DNA from: Tricholoma matsutake
Lineage: Eukaryota > Basidiomycota > Agaricomycetes > Agaricales > Tricholomataceae
Assembly: GCA_026075535.2 (NCBI GenBank)
Contig: AP026544.2
Span: 6,386,001 to 6,450,000, forward strand
Direction: 5' to 3'
DNA length: 64,000 bases
In this document: in pieces, positions 36,574-47,000 of the stretch
Layout: every line of letters starts with the position of its first letter
Position numbering within the stretch: the stretch's first letter is position 1
Position numbers and translations under genes: made by a program
Notes under the pieces: model-generated
Database searches by the model: none
Seen by the model: only the letters and a program-made list of their open reading frames with translations
What the model was told of the DNA's origin: nothing

Positions 36574-37530
36574 CTAATTGTGAGAACTGGCGGGATCAGC
36601 CATGTTGTTGTCATGGGACAATGATCTCATTCGAATGTCTGAGAACCTGCATTCAAATGATTTCAGATTATATTCCATCCTTTCCTTCAAGGTCGCATAT
36701 GTCTTCAATGTGACATCTTGCTGTTCCAGCTTCTCAACCTCGGCCATGTATAGACGATGACTGGCATCCTTGTATGAGGTGCCAAGGTTGTTTTGCAGGG
36801 CTTTCACTTTGGCATGGCAGCTCAACAGCTCCCTGTCTGTCAATTTCTGCAAAAGGATGAACTAACAGTCATACAAATGAGGACAAGGCACTTACTGGAT
36901 CAGCAGGTAGCATTAGCTGGTTGCGGGCCAATGCATAGTAGTATGGTGTATCAGTCATGTTTCCAGACTGCAAAGTCATCAGTGAGAGGATAGATGAGGC
37001 AAACAAGACATGGCATCAGCCAAGAAACAGCATCAGCCAAGACATGGCATCGGCCAAGACACGGCATCGGCCAAGACGCAGCATCAGCCAAGACACAGCA
37101 TCGGCCAAGACACAGCATCGGCCAAGACACAGCATCGGCCAAGACACAGCATCGGCCAAGATGTGGCATCAGCCAAGACACAGCATCGGCCAAGACGCAG
37201 CATCGGCCAAGACACAGCATCGGCCAAGACACAGCATCGGCCAAGACGCAGCATCGGCCAAGACACAGCATCGGCCAACAGGATGACATCAGCCCAAGGA
37301 TGGCATCAGGCCAAGATGGCTAGGCTGGTGGCAACGAGACTTTGAAAAGAAGGAAATCTTACCCCCCCATGTGCCATGTGTACATTGAATTCAACCTTCT
37401 TGCAATAGGCCTCCATTGCCTGGTGGGTAGCTGGAATCATAAAATGGGGCACTAGATAGTGCTGCCCATTGTCACCTCGGATAATGACATATCCATCAGG
37501 AATATAAGTGTCGGTTTGCTGATTGCTCAT
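36574..37530 (-). CDS. Small KDZ-associated protein of unknown function, three exons
   Basis: Starts at the Met of MSNQQTDTYIPDGYVIIRGD (37530). The first exon continues with YLVPHFMIPATHQAMEAYCK and ends at HMAHGG before GTAAGATTT at about 37361. The second exon follows the acceptor TTTGCAG near 36966 and reads SGNMTDTPYYYALARNQLML. The third exon begins KLTDRELLSCHAKVKALQNN after an intron near 36850-36895 and ends at 36574. The exons join in phase. The C-terminal part is charged and heptad-like (coiled coil). No known domain is recognised. The first intron holds the 17-bp minisatellite, which makes it about 395 nt, unusually long here. No stop codons are seen, unlike the other KDZ genes. 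Confidence 0.55.
37012..37278. repeat. 17-bp minisatellite, about 16 units
   Basis: Tandem units of GCATCGGCCAAGACACA with variants GCATCAGCCAAGACACA, GCATCGGCCAAGACGCA and one GATGTG unit. Because 17 is not a multiple of three, each strand gives the same periodic peptide in all three frames (SIGQDTASAKTQHRPRH-like), which creates long but meaningless open frames. It lies inside the predicted first intron of the small KDZ-associated gene. Confidence 0.9.
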
Positions 37531-38241
37531 GGTATAGATAACACAGTGATACCATTTAATCAGGACATTATTTGTTTGTATATATTGTATATCGATCAAC
37601 AACACATGATTGTTGATTTTCAGTGTTTTACTCTTTTTCATCTCAACATCGACCCCGCTGCCACAGCCGACTCATCAACCATGAACGTTACATGCCAACA
37701 AGTGCTCAGCCAGATCAGCCAGATCGAGCAATCCATCCGCAATGGCCTTTGGGACCAAAGTATCAAGGCCATGATGAAGGAAAGAAAATCGGCCCTTGTG
37801 AGTGGATTGGCATGCTATCAGATCAACAATGTACTTACAAATTGTAGAAAATGTTATTTACCTGGCAAAGTGTTACGATTTCCTGTTATCGTAACCCACG
37901 ATGACCAGACATATGTCGGCAAGACCGGGTACTTTAATTTTCTCATTCGACTCGACTCACTTCCAATGGGAGACGCTTTGACACATGGTGACTCCATGCA
38001 CCTGAACCCACTCCCACACATACTGTGATATGACAGCCCTTTGACATGAGGTCTGTGATGTCGGACACTCACGATCAACATCGGATCCTTGATGTCGGAT
38101 CTGTAACATTGGACACCTCATGCTAGGCATGAGGCTATTCTCTTATTGATCCCTGACATGCTGCGCCGCAGCACTCCATAACATTGGATGCCTCATGCAA
38201 GGATCTTGTATTCCAATTGGATGGTAGACATCTCTGAACCG

Positions 38242-38249
38242 TATATAAG
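38242..38249 (+). promoter_or_regulatory. TATA box upstream of the hairpin array
   Basis: TATATAAG about 75 bp before the first hairpin, so transcription starting about 30 bp downstream would put the whole array in the 5' leader of the RNA. Confidence 0.4.
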
Positions 38250-38323
38250 CTACAGTAATACTGCCTGTATTCCTTAGCTTGACCTAATTCAATCAACGGT
38301 CTTAGACTCAACCAGAACACTCG

Positions 38324-38533
38324 ACAGCTTAGGAAGCCCCTAGCTGTGATAACTCGAACTCGACAGTTGGAAAGCCTCCAACTGTGATACACGAACTGAT
38401 GGTCTACTCAGAAAGCCTCTGAGTATGGATAGCCATGACGACTTGAGGAAGTACCCAAGTGAAGGCCAGAAGCCTGATACACTAGGAAAGCCTCCTAGTG
38501 CAATACTGATACAGTTGGAAAGCCTCCAATTGT
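38324..38533 (+). ncRNA. Array of six hairpins with a shared AAGCC-type loop
   Basis: Consecutive stem-loops at 38324-38347, 38363-38385, 38405-38425, 38441-38460, 38480-38500 and 38511-38533. Five have the loop AAGCC and one has AAGTA. Stems are 7-9 bp and differ in sequence while staying paired, for example ACAGTTGGA/TCCAACTGT, TACTCAGA/TCTGAGTA and CACTAGGA/TCCTAGTG. Centre-to-centre spacing is about 31-42 nt. Calling it an RNA structure is inference; a DNA-level role as protein-binding palindromes is possible. Confidence 0.45.
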
Positions 38534-38805
38534 GACATACGAAGCCAAGGCTGAGTTAAAGACCTATAGTCTTAACACAAAGAGAGGTTCTCACAGAGGA
38601 TGTGCAGGCCATCTTCTGGGCCGATGCCTTTTTGTGGGGATTTGTGGTAGCATGGTCAAAGTCAGACAGGACAGGGGACCAGAAGTTTATTGAAGGTCAA
38701 CTGAGGGCAATGAAGACCTTCGACAAGAAAAAGGGCATAACAGGTCCTGTGTCCACATCGGCTGGACCAATGGCAGCTGTGACAGCAGTTGGAACAGGAA
38801 GGGCA

Positions 38806-38886
38806 GGTGGAATGGCAAGGGTGGAATGGCAAGGGCAGGTGGAATGGCAAGGGCAGGTGGAATGGCAAGGGCAGGTGGAATGGCCA
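38806..38886. repeat. 18-bp tandem repeat, about four units
   Basis: Units of GTGGAATGGCAAGGGCAG in the accessory gene, followed by shorter GGAATGGCAGTGGGAATGG-like repeats to about 38945. Confidence 0.8.
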
Positions 38887-40788
38887 CTGCAGTGGGAATG
38901 GGAATGGCAGCAGGAATGGGAATGGCAGTGGGAATGGGAATGACAGTGGCAAAGACAGGGACAGCAGCAGCAAAGAAAGGAAGAGCAGCAGCAGCAAAGA
39001 CATGAGGAGCGGCAGTGGCAATGGCAGCACCAACACCAACACCAACAAGGATAGAAGCAGCACTGGCACTGGCCAAGATGCAGGCCCAACCAGAAGCATC
39101 AGGATCCAGACTTCCAGCCCCAGCCCAGCGACCAATGCTGCCAGCAATCACAGTGAGACCCAGGCCGTGAGAGGTGCAGAGTAGCAGGGGATCGGACGAG
39201 GATTTTGATGAGGAGACAGAGAGCAATGCCAGTGCCAATCCCAGGATGGAGCGGAAGTGGCACAACACAGCAAAGGCAGCACGAGGAGCACCCCAGTGAG
39301 GGAGTTTGTGAACAATGCCATGTGCACGATGTGTCAGGCTTAGGCATGAGTGCTGGGAGCAGGTGAATGGGAAAACAGCCTGCTACTTCTGTGGGAAAGG
39401 GAAAGTTTGGTGCAATCCAGAGGACGTGGATTGAGTGCTGAGAACCAAGAAAGCAAAAGGATCAGCAAGAAGAAAAGCAAAGAAGGCGCAATTTTCCAGT
39501 GAAGACAGTGGAGAGGAATCGTCTAGACAGTTCACTGCAAGCCAAAAAGGAAAATCAAAAGGTTAGTTCTTCCATATCATGACACATAAAACCACTAACA
39601 CATATACCTGTAGCTGTGGAAGAGGATATCAACATGGCCGATCCTGAGCCCGAGCCGGCTGCCCTCCCTGCCCTGACTCCCTACCCCTCTGCCGGTGACT
39701 ATGCCACCTTCACTGGACATTTATACCAACTGGAGGAAGACATGTACAAGCATGCACAGTGGAATGAAGAGTCATTTGTAGAGTCCCAACTCCACATACA
39801 AGAACTCTGGGAGACAGTCGACTTGCTTCAAAACAGGGTGAATGACATTGGAGGATACTTTGGGTTGCAGGCTGGTGCACAGCCCATTATATTGTACAAT
39901 GGTTACATGGCTGGGCAGGTGGTTTGCCTTGAGAGGACTCCAAGCAGGAGGGCAGAGGTGGATTGGGAAGAAATGACAGATGCCAAGGAAGGTGATGCTG
40001 CTCCTGCTCCCAGTCCTGTTCCTGCTCCCAGTCCCAGTCCTGCTCCTGCTCCTGCTCCCACTCCTGCTCCCACTCCCATGCCCACTCCTGCTCCCACCCC
40101 AACTCCTGCTCCCACTCCCATTGCCGCTGCCAGTGACAAAGATGAACAGATGGCAGAACTGGTTGAGGAGGGGGGATTTGTCGAGGGTAACACTGAGCCT
40201 GAACATGGTGAGGAGGGACTGGCTGTACCAGAAGAGGTGGCAGGGGAAGTATCCTTGGCTGGTGCCCCCCCCATCCAAATTATTCCCGCCACACCACAGG
40301 ATTCTCAAGAAATGGTACAGCCCACAACATCAATTGCCCCACCACTCCCTCTCCTCTTCCCCCCAACGTCACTCGCTGAGCCCGAGCCTGCTGCCCCAGC
40401 ATCGGCACTTACCCCACCGGCATCAGCAGTCAATGTAATCACCTCACCCCGGCCCTCCCCTCCCCCTGCACAGCTGTGCTGATCCCCATGCGGGCTGACC
40501 CCTGGTCCATCTGGACTACGTTCCAGAAGTACCACCCCTCAGCCAAACCCAAGGAAGAGAGCAGGAAAATCTGAGGACAGAGGGGAGATGAAGCGAGGCA
40601 GAAAAGAATAGATGTGATTCGGCATGTACATAAAAGTTGGACTATCTTTTTTTTCATTACATAGTGTTTTATTTGTAAATCTATGCAGCAAATTTCACTT
40701 TTTTAATTCTCTGTCTCCTCCCAACAGCCTGGGTTGAAATGGCTTCCTGCTGTGCAAGGTCATCGGCTGTCCTTCGGATAGGTCATGC

Positions 40789-43040
40789 TCATGCCAAGGA
40801 TGGATTTGCTGCCGATCCTGATGTTGCCGTTGCTGATTGTACTTTTGCCATTGCCAATTGTACTGTTGTCGTTGCCAATATTGGTGCTGCCATTGCCAAT
40901 TGTACTGTTGTCATTGCTGATCCTACTGGTGCCATTGCTGATATTGGTGTTGCCATTGCCAATCCTACTGGTGCCATTGCCGATATTGGTGTTGCCATTG
41001 CTGATGCCACTGTTGCCATTCCCGATCCCACTAATGCTGCTAAAGCCCTTGCCCTTGCAATAGGACACTCCGTCCGATTTCCCCCTAAAAGTGGTCGAGG
41101 CTTAGGGTGTTGTGAGCTCTCTTGAGGTATATCCAACAGAAATGGATCAATTGGGCATGGGGGATCATTTACAATGGTGTTTCCAGCTGATCCAGGCATG
41201 ATGTATCTCATGTAAATGTGTCGAGGAACGAGATATTCTGGTTCACCGTCACTAGGACCATTAATTGGCTGTGGTTGAGTGACACTAACCATGCAGAGGC
41301 TGTCCATTGTCATTTGATCCACTTGGACATATTGTGATTCAGTTGTATCAGAATTTGGGGTCTGTCCTGCTGTTGATATTCAGCGAGCTTCCTTGCGCTT
41401 GGGTTTGCCTTTGACAACTTTTCTGCCTCTTGATGCAGCAGGCAGTTCAGCAGTGGCAACAGCCTCCAGTTTGGTGCTGGGTTGAGGATCGGCATCAGCA
41501 TCATCATTTCTTTGGCCCCTGCAGTTTGCAGAAGGCAATTCGGCATCGGCAACGGCCCCCAGCTCAGTGCCGCTATGAGGATTGGGATCATCATTTCTTC
41601 AGCCCCTGCATTTGGAAATGTGTCAGGAGGGTGAAGGGTTATTCAAATCATTCGGATAGTGTGCAGGAGCCACACTCCCATCCATGGCTTTGATCACTTT
41701 GAACCGGAACATGCTTTCAGGGCCCTGCACTATTTGTCACTGCAGAACATGGTCAAAGAAGTCTTCTATGACACTCTTGTGCATGTTCCATGGGTCTCTG
41801 ATTTTGAACCTAGCTGGGAGATATTCCGGACTGACAAATGATGATGTCTGATCTGCAATTGCTTTGAATGGGATATGGTGACTATGACCATTGTTTGCTA
41901 GTTCTGCAGGAGATAAGTAACAGTTTGTGGAATAGGAAGTCAACATACTGTAATGCTGGCCAACATACAACATAAACCATTCTTCCAGCTCTTTTTTCTT
42001 GAATTGTGATCCTTTCCATGATGTTGGAAGGATTGGGAAGCCATCGTTAGTCATTGTTAATTGGGTTAGTGTTATGTTATGTTGCATTGCCAACCTTGAA
42101 GCAAGGTGTGATGGGCATAAAAACTTGATATAACTCATAAATCAGTTACTTGATCATGATACATGTCCAGAAATGATTGTGCAGGGGTGGCTATCAGAGA
42201 GGCAACATTTTCATGACTGGAGTCAGCATCGGCATCGGCATTGCATTGGCAGTAAATGATTCAGGGACTCACACGTCAACAACCATCAAACCATTAGGTG
42301 CAGTATAGGCTGTAAATGTCACAGACAACACCCCCATTTCCAGCCACTGTTGTCGTGCATTCTCCACCACACGTTTAAGGAGGTATTTGTCTGCTAGACT
42401 GTGAAATGTTCGTTATGTCTGGCAATGGCAATGGCAACAGCATCGGCTTCAACTTACACTCACTTCGTCTGCTTGGGATATCCTTCCCACATCATTTTCT
42501 CCTGTTCGACTTCAAGGATGGCTTTCTCCTCTGCATTCATGGTGTCGAAAACATGCTTGATAGCTGGCAGTCATGCTTGGAACCATCCTGGTGTACTTGT
42601 GGTGGCATCCTCAACACCTAACAGGTTTGTGATCTGTTGGAAAACTTGGTCCTGGTACAAACTCCAAATGACTTCTGACAGCTTTACTTTGAAGGGGTTC
42701 GATTTCCATGAGAGGCCTTTGGTCATTCACCAGTTGTTGGAAAGCCAGGTTGTTAGTTCCTGGTGATGTGATCAATAATACAACCTTCACATGCTTGTGA
42801 GTTTACCTTGGCACGAATGTGACTCTCCTCCTCATCCATAGGGGCCCTGTCAATTGATGCCCAGTAGTTGAATATTGCTGGGAGGATGTCGCACTTGAGT
42901 ATTTGCAATCAACCAGCTTTCGATTCCTGCGATTGGAATGCAACTTTATAAGGCTCAATGATCTTCCGCTCTTCAACCGTATATCTGCTTCCCTTCTGGT
43001 ACTGTCTCAACTGTGGGTTCTCTGATGGCTCAGGTGGCAT
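40789..43040 (-). pseudogene. KDZ accessory gene of unknown function, multi-exon, several TGA stops
   Basis: Starts at the Met of MPPEPSENPQLRQYQKGSRY (43040) and runs through YTVEERKIIEPYKVAFQSQE, LQILKCDILPAIFNYWASID, LSEVIWSLYQDQVFQQITNL and a well-preserved stretch (42138-41737) with FLCPSHLASRLAMQHNITL and KKKELEEWFMLYVGQHYSML, then MDGSVAPAHYPNDLNNPSPS. It ends in a Lys/Arg-rich region (GRKVVKGKPKRKEAR) and an Ala/Pro repeat tail. At least five in-frame stops are seen and all are TGA at positions that could have been Arg. I recognise no domain. It is divergent from the transposase gene with only about 150 bp between start codons, so the two probably share a promoter. Confidence 0.5.
40848..41037. 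repeat. 21-bp degenerate tandem repeat, open on both strands
   Basis: About nine units close to GCCATTGCTGATATTGGTGTT. Since 21 is a multiple of three, both strands translate into long 7-residue periodic peptides (AIADIGV on plus, ISAMAPV/LAMATP on minus). The minus reading is in frame with the accessory gene. Confidence 0.75.
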
Positions 43041-43189
43041 TGGGGGGGACTGATGTGAAGGAAAGAATCATTCTTGTCATTGACACAAAACATATCATCG
43101 ACACGAGGATCACACGAGGATCACACAAGGTTGATAGTGCAATACCCCCATCAATAATTGGGTGCCGTTGTGACTCACCCCAAATCATC
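43041..43189. promoter_or_regulatory. Shared divergent promoter region of two KDZ genes
   Basis: About 150 bp between the start codons of the minus-strand accessory gene and the plus-strand transposase. It contains a short direct repeat, GACACGAGGATCACACGAGG. Confidence 0.35.
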
Positions 43190-46100
43190 ATGAGCCTAAC
43201 AAGAGTTCCTTACAAGCGAAAGAGAAGATCAAAGAAGAATGCCCCCCTGCATGAGGACAATGATGATGCAGTCAATACTGTTACACATGTAGAAGTTGAG
43301 GTCAACACAAAACATGGACCAAAAACAAAGCGCATCAAGGTCCCCCTGACTGCAGTGGAAAAACTAGGTCAATCAAATTCTGTTATACAGGATAATCCCA
43401 ATGTTGCTCCAGAATGGAACATGCAAGAACCTCAGGTGGCCGCCGAGCCGACTTGGCCACACATCAGCATGGTTAGTTTCTGACACTGATTGCTTACGGA
43501 GTGAGGCTCATATACAAATAATAGAGACACCAAGACTATGTACTGGAGTTTGTGGGATGAGTAGATGAATTGCTGCAAGCATCCCTCACTCAGCAGGCAT
43601 GGTCGGTTGACAAACAAGTTTGCAACCACTGTCCATTCAATAAATGGGCAATTTGGCAATGCATTGATTGTTCACTGGGAAGCATGCTTTGCCACACATG
43701 CATGCATGTAACCCACAGGCAAAATCCCTTCCATCGCATTGAATGCTGGACCAGCATGCACTTCTGCCGGGCTGAGCTATGGGAGGTCAGCACATACATT
43801 TTAGTCCAGCACCAGATGGATCAGCTGATTTGCAACGCTCTGAACTTCCAATTGAAATATCTGGAGACATTTGAAGACATGAAGGATAAAGCAGAGCAAG
43901 AGTTGGCCAATTGGCAGGCAAAAGATCAGCAACAGCACCAGCCCTCTTCACCTGACTCAACCTCAGACACATATAATGAGTCTCAGGCCAATGACTGGGC
44001 CAAAGATGAAACTGGGGCTGACTCAGCATTTTTTAATCACCTTGATGCCCTTTGGTGTCAAGGGAAGGGGAATATTGATGTTGAGAACAGTTTCCAAGAC
44101 TTCTTTGATGGCAATGATGAATCTGAAGTTGAGCATGCCGATGACGACCTCCATGGGTTTCAACCATATTTGCCTAATCCTAATCAAACTGCCGATGCTG
44201 TCCCAGCTGCTGATGCTGTGCCCACTGCTGATGCCGTCCCAACTGCCGATGCCTTGGACAACAGTTATATTTGTGTGGTCCATACAAAGGGAATACATCA
44301 CTTAGCGATGGTTACCTGCCAGTGTCAGGGGGAACACCGAATTCCCTTGGACCTAGTAACCAGTAACTTACTACCCACAAGCTTCACCAACATACAGACT
44401 CTGTTCACCATGCAGGTCCTAGACCACTTTTGGCTCTCTAATCTGGAATTAAAGGCATCGGCCTATCAGTTTTACCAGCTGATTCGGCATGTAACATTGC
44501 CGATGAGGCCTGCTGAAGTGGTCAATCTCTACCATAAGCTTCAGCGCATGTCCTGCTTATGGCGTTGGATGAAAAGATTGAAGTGGGCAGGGTATGGACA
44601 CAATCAAAGAGATCCTTTGAATCCTGAACCAGGATCACTTGCCAATTTCTGTCCAGCCTGTCCTCAAGTAGGCATTAATATACTGGAGAATTGGAAGGAC
44701 GATGCAAACCAGTGGGTGTCAAAATACCTCGGTGCAGTGGCATCTAAAATGATACTATGGATTTCAGATTTGTTTTTAAACACATATTCGTGGCCAATGG
44801 CAATTTCAAAGCTGATCATGGTTGGCAGAAAAACTCCGATACTGATATATGGCTATGGGATGGAGGTGGGATGGCCCCAAATCAGGCTGAATATGAGCTG
44901 TTTCTCCAAGCCACCATAGAACAATTAATGGTAGGTACCTTCCCTTGGTGGTGGCCAATGCCGTTCCCGATGCCGCCCCCAAAGCCGGTCTGATTTGTAT
45001 TTGGGTTTCCAGAAGGCTCCTTGCAAAAATAAATTCCTAACTGTTGTGAATGCTTTTCTGGTGTCAAAGGCATGTGACAGGACTGGAGTAGCAGCCATTG
45101 CGTGTGCATGGCATGGATGTTATGTGCCCAATGCATTGGTTGACCTGTTTTGTGGAGAACAGCAAAAGAATGTTGACTTTGCTTTCCTTCAAGCGCTGAA
45201 GACCACCAGAGTTGACCCTCAACAGGGAGTCATGCTCATTTACGACATTGTCTGCCAGTACATTATCCACCTTCGGGAATGTATTGGTGCCCATCTTCCA
45301 GCCAGCTTGACCATTGACCAGGCCATTGGGCTTTTGCATGTTCATGGCCACAAGGATGAATGCTTTTTTTGCTATGCTCCATCTTTCATTCCAGGGTCCA
45401 GCATTGTAGCAGGAGAAATACTTGAGTCTCTGTGGGCATCACTGAATTCCATTTCCCCGACGGTCAGAACAGCGACCTTGCCACATCAGGCAGAAATGCT
45501 TGATGATCATGCTACAGATTCAAATCACAAGAAAATGCTTGACATGACAGTCACACTCTGCTCAAAATCTCAGGAAGCCCTTGAGAACTCTACACAACTT
45601 GGCCAATACCATGATGAACTAATGGCAGCATTCGGCCAACTGGCAATTGAATGATGGGAGGATGAAGTGAGGGCAGCAGAATCCCGGAGGCTCACAGATA
45701 TCAGGGTAATGGATATGTATGCCACTCACATATCAGAAATGGCAGAGGCAGCAGGGATAGGATCGGCAGTGGGGACGGGATGGGCCTTAACTTTGGCATT
45801 GGCACTGGTTCAATCCACGGTTGAGGAGTGGATTGATTTTGCTATTCTTTTTGAACAAATGCAGTGAGTTGTACTGCCTACCACCAATCACAATCCATCA
45901 TTGATCGTCACCAGGAATGAATTATGAGACAAAGTCTGTCGACTTGGTAAATCACCTCACATTTCTGACATGCAAGCTGTTGAACAGGAGAGAGAAGCTC
46001 TCACATCTCACATGGTAACCTTAACGCAGTTACAAAATGCTGCCAACATTGCCAATCATGACATTGCTCCCTCATGGATCACCCATGATAATGAAGGGGA

Positions 46101-46960
46101 ATTTGATACCCCCAGTGACCTGGATGATGACAGTGCTGTGGCATTGGGCCTGTCAGATCTCCCAGCCTACACACATGCTATTCCAGTTGAGGAGCAACAA
46201 GTATACCTCCCCTCTAATGGCAATCTTGTGGATGTAGAGATTAACCTCCACAAGATCCAGGCAAACCGACTGCTGCACCAGCTGCGGGAGCTCATTGCCA
46301 ACAAATCATTTCAATATTCACACATCATTCGAGTGGCGCCGCGAAAGGGAGTTCGCACCCGGTCACGAGCTGTTGTCCACAAGTTGGTTAACAAAATTAG
46401 CTTGCATGCCCGAATGTATAATGCTGGCACTGGATTGTGATGATGACACATTGAGTATGTTTCAGCCGTTATCCAAGGATGACCTCAATGCCAGCACAGC
46501 TATTTTGAATCCGAATGTACCTGGTTCCACCTCTGTTTGTCTGTCCTGGATTTGGCATAATTCCCACATTCATACTGGTCTCATGGCCGATGCCGATGCC
46601 ATTCCCATTCCCAATGCCATTGCCAATGCCAGCTGATTCTGGGAATGTAAATATATTTTGTAGCCATCCGTATTTATTGTACTAACAATTTTCATAGTCA
46701 GGTGAGTACATTGGCTTCGTTCATGGGCTCAGAGAAATTGATGGAGGGAGGAATTTCTACTGGTCACATATGAAATGCAGTGGACTGTGCAGTATTTCAT
46801 CTATCACAGCCAACAGTGGCAGTCAGCCTCACAGTCCGAGAATACCCTTTCTGGTCCACTAGCCTATGCTAATCGCCAGCACGCTTCATGGTATGAATTA
46901 GCATTGAGGGCTGACAATGCATTTAGATCAACAAATGCCAATTATATCTCCCCTCTGTGA
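43190..46960 (+). pseudogene. KDZ transposase with CxC2-type cysteine cluster, decayed
   Basis: Starts MSLTRVPYKRKRRSKKNAPL (43190). After an intron near 43474-43560 comes the CxC2 cluster (CNHCPFNKWAIWQCIDCSLG, LCHTCMHVTHRQNPFHRIE, VVHTKGIHHLAMVTCQC, 43612-44330). The catalytic part follows across introns: VANGNFKADHGWQKNSD, WLWDGGGM (about 44850), VAAIACAWHGCYVPN, YDIVCQY (about 45242), HGHKDECFFCYAPSFIPG and EILESLWASLN (about 45418). Asp, Asp and Glu in these motifs are the likely RNase-H-fold metal ligands. The C-terminal part includes EEQQVYLPSNG and YEMQWTVQYFIYHSQQW and ends at 46960. TGA at 45652-45654 and probable frame breaks near 45860 and 46440-46750 indicate an inactive copy. 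Family assignment rests on the motif order. Confidence 0.8.
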
Positions 46961-47000
46961 CTGAAAAGGGCCACATGTATTATGTAAACATGATGTAAAC

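Larger units (their letters stand above)
38024..38595. other. 572-bp block with TGTGA...TCACA ends, possible solo LTR
   Basis: Begins TGTGATATGACAGCC and ends GAGAGGTTCTCACA, so its ends are inverted like those of an LTR, but no target duplication is visible (CATAC before, GAGGA after). The first 200 bp carry repeated GATGTCGGA and CATTGGAC/TGCCTCATGC motifs. A TATA box TATATAAG lies at 38242-38249. Downstream is the hairpin array. It separates two pieces of the accessory gene. Confidence 0.4.
37681..40482 (+). pseudogene. KDZ accessory gene: zinc-knuckle, coiled-coil and Pro/Ala-rich protein, broken
   Basis: Several pieces in the same direction look like one decayed gene. First MNVTCQQVLSQISQIEQSIR (37681 on), then, beyond a 572-bp foreign block (38024-38595), AIFWADAFLWGFVVAWSKSD (38602 on), a repeat-rich linker, a cysteine cluster PCARCVRLRHECWEQVNG with ACYFCGKGKVWC (39322-39410), a TGA at about 39432, then KKAKGSARRKAKKAQFSSED. 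After an intron near 39562-39613 an intact 288-codon stretch (39616-40482) begins MEEDINMADPEPEPAALPAL, includes a coiled coil (LEEDMYKHAQWNEESFVESQ) and ends in Pro/Ala repeats. The cysteine cluster may bind DNA or zinc. Frame changes near 39300 make it inactive. Joining the pieces is inference. Confidence 0.45.

Noticed and set aside
36957..37345. Three overlapping plus-strand open frames of about 110 codons and two minus-strand ones
   Set aside because: They are translations of the 17-bp minisatellite in different frames and lie in a predicted intron.
38324..38533. CRISPR array
   Set aside because: Spacing is about 31-42 nt, but the repeated part is only the 5-nt loop with changing stems. 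The context is eukaryotic and has no cas genes.
38662..39268. Long Leu/Cys-rich minus-strand open frames
   Set aside because: Antisense of GGAATGGCA-type simple repeats. They look like membrane proteins only because of composition.
40739..41125. Plus-strand open frame rich in AIADIGVAIANPTG repeats
   Set aside because: Produced by the 21-bp tandem repeat. The minus-strand reading is in frame with a better supported accessory gene.
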